A DNA stretch of 64,000 bases. It comes from Desulfovibrio sp. GTDB lineage: Bacteria; Desulfobacterota; Desulfovibrionia; Desulfovibrionales; Desulfovibrionaceae. A program made the position numbers and the translations under genes. Positions 18,893-25,658 of the stretch are shown here, in pieces (the stretch's first letter is position 1; every line of letters begins with the position of its first letter). The stretch spans positions 1 to 64,000 of the forward strand of contig JACQYS010000027.1 in the NCBI GenBank assembly GCA_016208105.1, given 5' to 3'. The notes under the pieces are model-generated. The model was not told where the DNA came from. It saw nothing but the letters and a program-made list of their open reading frames with translations, and searched no databases.

Positions 18893-20164
18893 TCAGCAGC
18901 CTTCGCCGCTGCCCCCGGAACAGCCGCCCATCTTGCATCCGCCGCCGCCCTTGGCCCGTAGCGGCGCGAAGTTTCCTGTCTTGAACACCGCATCCAACCC
19001 CTGGGCGATAAAACCCGACATGGCCACCACCTTCACGCCTTCCTCTTCCAGAATGGCCTGCGGGGTGTCACCCACCCCGGACACCAGCACCGCCCTGCAG
19101 TCCGACAGTGCCTTGGCCAGGGAATACCAGCGCTTGGGACCGCTGCCAGCCGGAGGGGCCGGACGCTCCTCTACCATTTTGTAACTGCCCGTTCCGGTCT
19201 CGGCCCAGATCTGAAAACTGGCGGCCTCGCCCAGGTGCATGTTCACAAGCATTCCCTCCATGCTGGCCACGGCCACGTTCTTGCGGGACTCGTCCATGGT
19301 CGGAACCATGGTAGAGCATGCCTGCATGAGCCCGGAGAAATCGCGCGAACAATCCTTTTCCAAGAGCCCGACGGCGTCGGCCCGGCAGCGCTGGCAATGG
19401 CGCATCTGAGGCAAATAGGTCTCGGCCATAGCCCGTATGGCTTCCACGTCGGCCTTGCTGGGCTCGGGGACCAGCTCGAACTTGGTGTCCTTGTTGGGGA
19501 TGAGCGCCATGCAGTTGAGCAGATTCACGCCCATGGATTTCATCTTCTTGGCGATATCCTCGACATGGTGGTCGTTAATGCCAGGCATGATGATGGTGTT
19601 CACCTTGACGATGATGTCCTTTTCCTTCAAGCGCCGGATGGACTCCTCCTGCTTCTCCAGCAGAATGCGGGCGGCGTCCGCGCCCCGGTAGAGCACCTTG
19701 CCGACACGCGCCCAGGAGTAGATCTTGGCCGCTATTTCCGGATCAACCGCATTGACCGTGACAGTCACGTGGGACACGCCAAGTTCCGCCAGTTCGTCTA
19801 TGTGCTCAGGCAGCTCCAGGCCGTTGGAGGACAGGCACAGAATCATATCCGGCCATTTTGCCTTGATGCGCCGGATGGTTTCCAGCGTTTCCTTGGCGTT
19901 GGCCATGGGATCGCCGGGCCCTGCGATGCCAACCACGGTTATGCGCGGCTCGGCCTTGAGCACCTGTTCCATATAGGCGACGGCCTGGGGCGGGGTGAGC
20001 ACCGAGCTGGTGACCCCCGGACGCGACTCGTTCACGCAGTCGTACTTGCGGTTGCAGTAGTTGCATTGGATGTTGCACTTGGGCGCCACCGGCAGATGGA
20101 TGCGCGCGCAGGAGCCCTTGGCGTCCTTGTTGAAACAGGGGTGCTTGGAAAGGTCCATGGCCAT
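18893..20164 (-). CDS. nifB: Nitrogenase cofactor biosynthesis protein NifB
   Basis: The 423-residue radical-SAM enzyme builds NifB-co, the Fe8S9C precursor of FeMo-cofactor. The SAM-cluster motif is CNIQCNYC at about residues 30-37. The radical SAM domain covers roughly the first 290 residues, followed by a NifX/NafY-like cofactor-binding domain ending in a glycine- and cysteine-rich tail. AAGGAG lies 6 bases before the ATG. It is the third gene of nifE-nifN-nifB, 10 bases after nifN. Confidence 0.97.
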   Translation of the reverse strand: MAMDLSKHPCFNKDAKGSCARIHLPVAPKCNIQCNYCNRKYDCVNESRPGVTSSVLTPPQAVAYMEQVLKAEPRITVVGIAGPGDPMANAKETLETIRRIKAKWPDMILCLSSNGLELPEHIDELAELGVSHVTVTVNAVDPEIAAKIYSWARVGKVLYRGADAARILLEKQEESIRRLKEKDIIVKVNTIIMPGINDHHVEDIAKKMKSMGVNLLNCMALIPNKDTKFELVPEPSKADVEAIRAMAETYLPQMRHCQRCRADAVGLLEKDCSRDFSGLMQACSTMVPTMDESRKNVAVASMEGMLVNMHLGEAASFQIWAETGTGSYKMVEERPAPPAGSGPKRWYSLAKALSDCRAVLVSGVGDTPQAILEEEGVKVVAMSGFIAQGLDAVFKTGNFAPLRAKGGGGCKMGGCSGGSGEGC

Positions 20165-20174
20165 GGGGAGCTCC

Positions 20175-21557
20175 TTAGATGTAGCCGTATCCGATGTCGG
20201 AGTCGGTCTGTTTCTTTTCGATCATTGCGTTCACCACCCGGTCCAAAAGCTCCTGGGCGCCCAGGTAGCAGAGGTGGCGGACACGCTGGCCGCCGAAACG
20301 GTCATGGATGGGAAAGCCCACCCGGATGAGCGGAATGGAAAGTTCCCGGGCAAGACGGTAGCCTTTGGAGTGGCCCAGGAAGAAATCCGGGGCCAGCTCG
20401 CGGGCCCGGTCCGCGATGTCGTAGAAGTCAACACCGTCGGCCACTTCGGGCATCTCGGGAACGAGCCCCTCGCACGCGGCGTGCACTGCCTTTTCAAGCC
20501 TGCCGGATTTTCCACCGCCGGCCACCAGCACCGGGACCACACCGATTTCGGCCATGAAGCTCGTCAGGCCCACGATGAGGTCCTCCTCGCCGTAGATGAC
20601 GCAGCGCTTCTGGGACACGTACTTGTGCCCGTCCACGAATGCGTCCAGAAGTCTTCCCCGCTCCAATGCATGGCGGCGCGGGGTGGGCATGCAGGAGACC
20701 GCCTCCAATGACTTGAAGAATTCATCTGATTGGCGAAGCCCAATGGGCAAGCCCAGACGGTGGAGCGCCACGCCGAAGCGCGACTGCAGAAGTCCCCCGG
20801 CTGTGGCCGCTTCACCGGGGTCGGAAAGGGTGGCGCCGAACTCGAAGGAGGCCGGCGCTCCCCCCATGGCCTTTATGTCGGCCACGGGAGTGCCACCGGA
20901 GGTGATCTTCTCGTATTCATCCACTGCCGGGCCATCCAGGGTTTCGGAATAGTCCGGCAGGATGGTTGCCGAAAGCCCGAAGCCATCGAACACATCCTTC
21001 AAATGCCGGATGTCCTCGCAGGACACGAACCCTGGAAAGCAGTTCACGGCCTTCGTTGCGGCATGGCCTGTGGCCAACTGGTCCACCACGGCCCGGACTG
21101 CGGCGGTGAAGCCCTCCATGTGTGTACCCGAAAAGCTCGGGGTGGCCACGTTCACCACCGGGGCCATGTCCAGATCGGAGAATTCCTTGCGGAACTCCTT
21201 CAAAATGCCTGGCACGTCGTCGCCGATGGTTTCGGTGAGGCAGGTGGTGGCCACGCCGATCATGCCCGCTTCGTATTTGTCCATTACCGTGAGCAAGCCC
21301 TTTTTCAGGTTGGGGCCGCCGCCGTATATGGCCTGCTTCTCGCCTAATGAGCTGGAGGCGATGTCCATGGGCTCGCGAAAATGGCTGATGATGTAGCGGC
21401 GCATGTAGGTTGCGCAGCCCTGGGAGCCGTGCAGATAGGGCACGCCTCCCTCTATTCCCTTGAACACCAGGGTCGCACCCAATGGCTTGCACAGCTTGCA
21501 GGCATTGGTGGTGGACACGAAGGATTCTGTCTTGGGCTTTACTGCTGTGGCGCTCAT
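20175..21557 (-). CDS. nifN: Nitrogenase cofactor scaffold subunit NifN
   Basis: This 460-residue protein forms the beta half of the NifEN scaffold on which NifB-co matures into FeMo-cofactor. N-terminal features homologous to NifK are visible: CKLCKPLGATLVFKGIEG, HGSQGCATYMRR and TTCLTETIGDD. The ATG at 21557 overlaps the nifE stop in ATGA and has AAGGAG 8 bases upstream. A longer reading to 21632 overlaps nifE coding sequence and is rejected. Confidence 0.95.
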   Translation of the reverse strand: MSATAVKPKTESFVSTTNACKLCKPLGATLVFKGIEGGVPYLHGSQGCATYMRRYIISHFREPMDIASSSLGEKQAIYGGGPNLKKGLLTVMDKYEAGMIGVATTCLTETIGDDVPGILKEFRKEFSDLDMAPVVNVATPSFSGTHMEGFTAAVRAVVDQLATGHAATKAVNCFPGFVSCEDIRHLKDVFDGFGLSATILPDYSETLDGPAVDEYEKITSGGTPVADIKAMGGAPASFEFGATLSDPGEAATAGGLLQSRFGVALHRLGLPIGLRQSDEFFKSLEAVSCMPTPRRHALERGRLLDAFVDGHKYVSQKRCVIYGEEDLIVGLTSFMAEIGVVPVLVAGGGKSGRLEKAVHAACEGLVPEMPEVADGVDFYDIADRARELAPDFFLGHSKGYRLARELSIPLIRVGFPIHDRFGGQRVRHLCYLGAQELLDRVVNAMIEKKQTDSDIGYGYI

Positions 21558-22951
21558 ATGCTGCACTCCTTGGGCAGGTCGGAAATACCCGCGGCCAGGG
21601 TCTTTCCCGCGCGGCGGGGAACAAAGCGCCAAACGGGGCTCATCACCGTGCGGTGGACCTCCAGGGCGAAGTTGTACATGCCGACGAACCCTTCCAGGGC
21701 TTCCTTACGCTCGTGGTTGTGGTCGCAGAATCCCACGCCAAGCTTGTAGGCGATGGGGCGCTCCTTCACGCCGCCCACAAAGATGTCCACATCCTTTTCC
21801 TTGAGGAAGGCCGAGAGCTCGAGGGGGTTGGCATCGTCCACTATGATGGTGCCCGGGTCGCAGATGGAGGCCAGCTCCTCATAGTCCTCGGGAGTGCCGG
21901 TCTGCGATCCCGCGATGACCACTGACATGCCCAGGTGGCGAAAGGCCTTGATGAGCGAGAAGGCCTTGAAGGCTCCGCCCACGTAAATGGCGGCCTTCTT
22001 GCCCTCCAGGTCTTGGCGGAAGCGGGCCAGCTTTGGGTACAGCACGGCCAGCTCTTCCTTCACCAGGGCCTGGGTCCTGGCGAGCATGTCCGGGTCGAGC
22101 CCCTTGAAAAATCTGGCCACGGTGTAAAGGGCCTCGGCCATGTCTTCGATGCCGAAGTAGGACACCTTCACGGAGGGCGTGCCGTATGTCTCGCGCATCA
22201 TCTTGGCCAGATCCATGGTAGAACCGGAACACTGCACCACGTTGAGCGCCGCGCCGTGGGCTTTGGCTATGTCGCCCACCCGGCCGTCGCCCGTGATATT
22301 GGCCACCACCCTGATGCCCATGCGCTCGAAATACTCACGGATGATCCAGATTTCGCCAGCCAGGTTGAAATCTCCCAGGATGTTGAGCGAAATTGGCGGA
22401 ATATCAGAAGTGTCACCAGTGCCCATGAGAGTGAACATGGCCTTGCACGCGGCCAGGTAGCCCTCGCGCTTGTTGCCTTTGAAGCCCTCGGACTGGACCG
22501 GAATCACCGGGATGCCCTTTTGCGCCGAGACCTTCTTGCACACCGCCGCCAGATCATCGCCGATGATTCCCACGATGCAGGTGGAATAGACGAAGGCGGC
22601 CTTGGGCTCATGCCGGTCGATAAGCTCGGTGAGAGCAGCCTCAAGCTTCTTCTCACCACCAAAGATCACGTCCTTTTCCTGAAGGTCGGTGGAAAAGGAG
22701 AGACGGTGGAGTTCAGGCCCGGAAGACAGCGCCCCCCGAATGTCCCAGGTGTAGGCGGCGCAGCCGATTGGACCGTGCACCAGATGCAGTGCGTCCGCGA
22801 TGGGGTAGAGCACCACCCGCGAGCCGCAGAACACGCAAGCCCTCTGACTGACGGCCCCGGCCAGCGAGTCCCGGTTGCAGGCCAGCTTGAAAGGGCCTTC
22901 TCCGGTAACATGGATCTGGTCTTTGCGTTCCTCGAAGATTATGTCGGACAC
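21554..22951 (-). CDS. nifE: Nitrogenase cofactor scaffold subunit NifE
   Basis: The 465-residue alpha half of the NifEN scaffold shows the NifE-type sequence: ACVFCGSRVVLYPIADALHLVHGPIGC, with cysteines placed like P-cluster ligands, then STCIVGIIGDDL. It is the first gene of the nifENB unit and follows a sigma-54 type promoter candidate about 75 bases upstream. The block is separated from nifHDK by about 5.4 kb of non-nif genes. Confidence 0.96.
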   Translation of the reverse strand: MSDIIFEERKDQIHVTGEGPFKLACNRDSLAGAVSQRACVFCGSRVVLYPIADALHLVHGPIGCAAYTWDIRGALSSGPELHRLSFSTDLQEKDVIFGGEKKLEAALTELIDRHEPKAAFVYSTCIVGIIGDDLAAVCKKVSAQKGIPVIPVQSEGFKGNKREGYLAACKAMFTLMGTGDTSDIPPISLNILGDFNLAGEIWIIREYFERMGIRVVANITGDGRVGDIAKAHGAALNVVQCSGSTMDLAKMMRETYGTPSVKVSYFGIEDMAEALYTVARFFKGLDPDMLARTQALVKEELAVLYPKLARFRQDLEGKKAAIYVGGAFKAFSLIKAFRHLGMSVVIAGSQTGTPEDYEELASICDPGTIIVDDANPLELSAFLKEKDVDIFVGGVKERPIAYKLGVGFCDHNHERKEALEGFVGMYNFALEVHRTVMSPVWRFVPRRAGKTLAAGISDLPKECSI

Positions 22952-23026
22952 GGTGCGCCTCTCTTCTGCGGGTTACCGGCACAAGCCATCTTGAGGCGGT
23001 CTCAGGTCCGCCACATGAACCCTAGA

Positions 23027-23042
23027 ATCAATTCCCGTGCCA
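23027..23042 (-). promoter_or_regulatory. Sigma-54 promoter candidate for nifENB
   Basis: The minus strand reads TGGCACGGGAATTGAT: a perfect -24 TGGCAC, the correct 5-base gap, and TTGA at -12 (consensus TTGC). The predicted transcript start is about 60 bases before the nifE ATG. The A in place of the -12 C weakens it. Sigma-54 dependence is the rule for nif operons. Confidence 0.6.
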
Positions 23043-23109
23043 CAAGCTAACCAACTGTATTTAAATAACTAAACAAACATGTGGCTGTCTGTGTGCACTT
23101 CTTAAGGGC

Positions 23110-23147
23110 ACAAAAACGCAAAGCCTTGAGACAAAAATGTAAGGTTT
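23110..23147. promoter_or_regulatory. ACAAAAA-type repeat pair upstream of nifE
   Basis: Two related blocks lie about 20 bases apart: ACAAAAACGCAA near 23110 and ACAAAAATGTAAG at 23131-23143. They are about 70 to 105 bases upstream of the sigma-54 candidate, where enhancer sites usually lie. The second block recurs exactly upstream of nifH (33686-33713). Confidence 0.4.
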
Positions 23148-23283
23148 GACCATGCTGCATTTTCCAGGCTGCTTATTTCTGGGGAATCCAACCATTTCGA
23201 GGCGTCAGTGACGTGTGAATGCGACGAAATGGTCCTGCTTAAAGGAATCAAGGAGAGTCCGGCTCGGGAAGCTAAACAAAGAT

Positions 23284-23318
23284 ATGGCCCGGAACCGTCT
23301 AGTGCGGTTCCAGGCCAT
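23284..23318 (-). terminator. Hairpin after the small membrane ORF
   Basis: ATGGCC and GGAACCG on one arm pair with CGGTTCC and GGCCAT on the other, with one mismatch and a 7-base loop. On the minus strand it is followed by ATCTTTGTTT, a weak T tract. It would separate the 33-residue gene from nifE. Confidence 0.5.
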
Positions 23319-23343
23319 TATAAGAGGGAGGGGACGCAGCGTG

Positions 23344-23445
23344 TCAGCTGGCGAGGGTTTCCAGACAGTAGAGGTAGAAGCCTCCTTGAATAAGAAGACT
23401 TACGGCAAGAGCAAACACCGTATACAGACGCTCGGACGAATACAT
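23344..23445 (-). CDS. 33-residue single-pass membrane protein candidate
   Basis: The frame starts MYSSERLYTVFALAVSLL and is mostly one hydrophobic helix followed by a short polar tail. AGGAG lies about 6 bases before the ATG at 23445 and the hairpin described above follows it. These signals, in an otherwise gene-free stretch, favour a real small protein. I recognise no family. It lies between nifE and the GGDEF gene on the same strand. The frame is open further upstream but without a ribosome-binding site. Confidence 0.45.
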   Translation of the reverse strand: MYSSERLYTVFALAVSLLIQGGFYLYCLETLAS

Positions 23446-23712
23446 ACTTCTCTCCTGCGAATTTTTACTACCAGCCGGGGCGGATACTAAGCCCCCCGAC
23501 GTCTTGAAAGTCTCGTATCTCAGTTTTTTGCGGCGAACAGGTGAAGCTTTCGCAACAACTTTGGGAGCCAAGGCGATCCTGTCTCAATCGATTTTGAAAC
23601 TCAGTATCAATATAATCTGCAAATGCAACATTGAAGCCACTAAAAGCGTACTTGCCGAGAACTGCGCGAAGCCTGCCCGAAAAATGGAAGAGAAAACGAG
23701 ATACGAGACGCC

Positions 23713-24456
23713 CTAGGAAATCCGCGGGGTATCTCCCCCGGAGTTCTGAAAAACCGCGTTGCGCCCAGAGTCCTTGGCTTCCCCGAGAGCGGCCTGGGCC
23801 TGGCGGACCAAAAGCATGGGAGCGTCTTTTGGTGCGGGTATCACGGTGGCAACCCCCACGCTGACAGTCACCAACCCTCCATGGGGGGATTCCAGGTGCG
23901 GAATCTCCAGCGCTGCAACCTCTTTCACGATGCGCTCTGCGACCACTCGTGCGCCGTCTGGCTCAGTGGCGGGCAGAAGAACCACAAAGGTATTGCCTTC
24001 CATGCGGGCCACCACATCCACCTCCCGGAAGAGACAGCGCATCAGGGCATGGGCCACGGACTTGAGACAGTCGTCGCCGGCGAGCGAACCGTAGATGTCG
24101 TTGTAGGCCCGGAAGTTGTCGATATCCACCACCAGCATGGAAAGTGTCGCCTTCTCCCGCTGGGCTTGGGCCCAGTCGCGTGACAAAAGCTTTTCAAAGG
24201 CGCGTCTGTTCATGGCCCCGGTGAGTCCATCCACCTGGGAGAGCTGGGCCACCTGAGCCACAGCGGCTTCCAAATCCAGCTGAACGGAAAGGGCCAGTTC
24301 CGCGACGCGGCGGGATCTCTCCAGCAGGGCCTGGTATTCGTCCAGAAGTTCGAGATATGGTTTGGAGAGTGCGCCATCGACATGGCCAGTCAAAATCAGC
24401 CGGGCATTCTCGATGACCTGCTGCTCCTTGTCGAAAAGGGGGACCGGATGATCCAT
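23713..24456 (-). CDS. Degenerate GGDEF-domain protein (likely c-di-GMP receptor, not a cyclase)
   Basis: The 247-residue protein has an N-terminal helical segment (about 1-72) and a GGDEF fold from about 75 to 240, with DGLTGAMNRRAFE, the metal/nucleotide segment DIDNFRAYND and the AKDSGRN helix. The signature loop is EGNTF (153-157) instead of GGDEF, so diguanylate cyclase activity is doubtful. The inhibitory I-site REVD (144-147) is intact, five residues before the loop, so c-di-GMP binding remains possible. AGGAG precedes the ATG at 24456; an ATG at 24549 has no such site. A Fur-like box lies about 170 bases upstream, in the gap shared with the divergent gene. Confidence 0.8.
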   Translation of the reverse strand: MDHPVPLFDKEQQVIENARLILTGHVDGALSKPYLELLDEYQALLERSRRVAELALSVQLDLEAAVAQVAQLSQVDGLTGAMNRRAFEKLLSRDWAQAQREKATLSMLVVDIDNFRAYNDIYGSLAGDDCLKSVAHALMRCLFREVDVVARMEGNTFVVLLPATEPDGARVVAERIVKEVAALEIPHLESPHGGLVTVSVGVATVIPAPKDAPMLLVRQAQAALGEAKDSGRNAVFQNSGGDTPRIS

Positions 24457-24623
24457 GCGGGCGGCTCCTGAAGGGTCTTGACTGCTTGCGACGTCATATC
24501 CCGCCGGGCAGTTCCAGTCCAGAACCAAAGCCGTGGCAGGCGTCTTCATTCAGGGAATATTCCAACCTCTTCTCATCTAGTGCCCCGCGGTGAATCATCA
24601 TGTTTACTCCTGACGAGGCACTT

Positions 24624-24642
24624 GATAATGAGTATCAAAATC
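24624..24642. promoter_or_regulatory. Fur-like box
   Basis: The 19 bases match the Fur consensus GATAATGATAATCATTATC at 15 of 19 positions and contain the inverted repeat TTGATA-ATGAG-TATCAA (24622-24638). The site ends 16 bases before the ATG of the plus-strand gene and lies in the divergent gap to the GGDEF gene. Iron-dependent repression is inferred from the match. Confidence 0.6.
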
Positions 24643-24658
24643 TACAAGGGGTCGTGTC

Positions 24659-25285
24659 ATGTTTCTTCCTGCGTCTTTTTCATCCTCCCCGGTTACCCGC
24701 AAGAACCGCTACGCGTCCAACGCCAAGCTCGACGAAGGCCGCCTTCTTGAGCTGGCTGCATGCTTCACCTCTGGAGTTACGGCTGGCGTGGCCGCAAAAT
24801 CCGCTGATTTGAACCGCAATACCGTGAACAGATACTACCAAATGTTTCGCGATTGCCTCACCAGGGAGATTCCAGGGGACAGGCGCATTGCCACCATCCG
24901 CCCCCCCCTGGTCGGCCTGTTCCTTTCGTCCAGGGGAGTCGACCCGAGGATCATACCAGAAGAACACCGGGACACCGCTCTGGGGTGCCTTCGCCGCCCA
25001 GACGGGGCCATGGAAGCCTGCATTTCGGCAGCCTGGTCAGGGTACGACGCCGTAGGGGACCCCGGAACGGACTGCTTTCTCATCATGCCAGGGTGTCTGA
25101 TCGGGGCCTACGGGCAGAACCTTCTGCGAACCTACTGGGAGAAGCTCAGGGCCACTCTGTGCCGCAGCAGGGGAATCCCACGCGAGGTTTACTGGCAACA
25201 CCTAGCCGTTTTCGAACTTGCCGAGAGAATGGGCGAGGAAAAAATTCAGCAGCATCTTTTGCATTGCCTGGAAACAATGGAGTGA
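24659..25285 (+). CDS. Domesticated IS1595-type transposase-like DNA-binding protein
   Basis: Residues about 14-66 (from RKNRYASNAKLDEGRLLEL to NRNTVNRYYQMFRDCL) resemble the N-terminal helix-turn-helix of IS1016/IS1595 transposases. Near the C-terminus, YWEKLRATLCRSRGIPREVYW resembles the FW..AKR.L.KFNGI segment of the same enzymes. The family's ELDESYFG-type acidic catalytic stretch is absent from the middle. At 208 residues it is close to full transposase length. No flanking inverted repeats were seen. With a Fur-like box just upstream, a regulatory role is inferred. The match is from memory of the family, not a search. Confidence 0.55.
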   Translation: MFLPASFSSSPVTRKNRYASNAKLDEGRLLELAACFTSGVTAGVAAKSADLNRNTVNRYYQMFRDCLTREIPGDRRIATIRPPLVGLFLSSRGVDPRIIPEEHRDTALGCLRRPDGAMEACISAAWSGYDAVGDPGTDCFLIMPGCLIGAYGQNLLRTYWEKLRATLCRSRGIPREVYWQHLAVFELAERMGEEKIQQHLLHCLETME

Positions 25286-25361
25286 CCTCGTGGCTGACTG
25301 GAGAACGCAAGAAGAGGCGCTCGTTCTTTTTATTGACTTCAAAGTGACGCTTTCGTAGCAA

Positions 25362-25380
25362 AATAATGATAACCCCGAAT
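25362..25380. promoter_or_regulatory. Weak Fur-like box upstream of the P-type ATPase operon
   Basis: The 19 bases contain an exact ATAATGATAA core and match the Fur consensus at about 12 of 19 positions, mostly in one half. The box ends 12 bases before the first gene. A TTGACT at about 25333 could be a -35 element. Confidence 0.35.
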
Positions 25381-25392
25381 AGGAGGTATTGA

Positions 25393-25656
25393 ATGAATTC
25401 CAATTCAAAAGGCGCATTGCTTTTCGTCGGCGGCGCCGCTCTGGGCGCATTGGCCGTCTACGCCCTGACCAAGGGTTCCCCCAGCTTCAAACCCCTTCTG
25501 GCTGATGTGATGGCCGGAGGGCTCAACCTGAAGGACAAGCTCCTGGGGGTGGTGGATCAGGCCAAGGAAAACATCGAGGACATCATGGCCGAAGCCGAGC
25601 ATGCCCGTAAATCCAAGGAAGGAGCTGCACCCGAGCCTGCCGGGGAGAAAAAATAG
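25393..25656 (+). CDS. Small membrane protein of the P-type ATPase operon
   Basis: The 87-residue protein has one N-terminal hydrophobic helix rich in Gly and Ala (GALLFVGGAALGALAVYAL), then an amphipathic helix and a charged, Glu/Lys/Ala-rich tail. ATAGGAGG lies 7 bases before the ATG. It ends 2 bases before the ATPase gene, so the two are co-transcribed. I recall small proteins of this type beside similar ATPases in other anaerobes (possibly DUF6110) but cannot confirm that here. Confidence 0.75.
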   Translation: MNSNSKGALLFVGGAALGALAVYALTKGSPSFKPLLADVMAGGLNLKDKLLGVVDQAKENIEDIMAEAEHARKSKEGAAPEPAGEKK

Positions 25657-25658
25657 TC

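Larger units (their letters stand above)
22952..23343. other. nifE upstream region
   Basis: No gene is supported in these 392 bases. They hold the sigma-54 promoter candidate at 23027-23042, a pair of ACAAAAA-type repeats at 23110-23147, a 9-bp inverted repeat (ACCATTTCG at 23191, CGAAATGGT at 23225) and the hairpin at 23284-23318. The stretch 23040-23150 is clearly more A/T-rich than the flanking genes. Confidence 0.6.
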
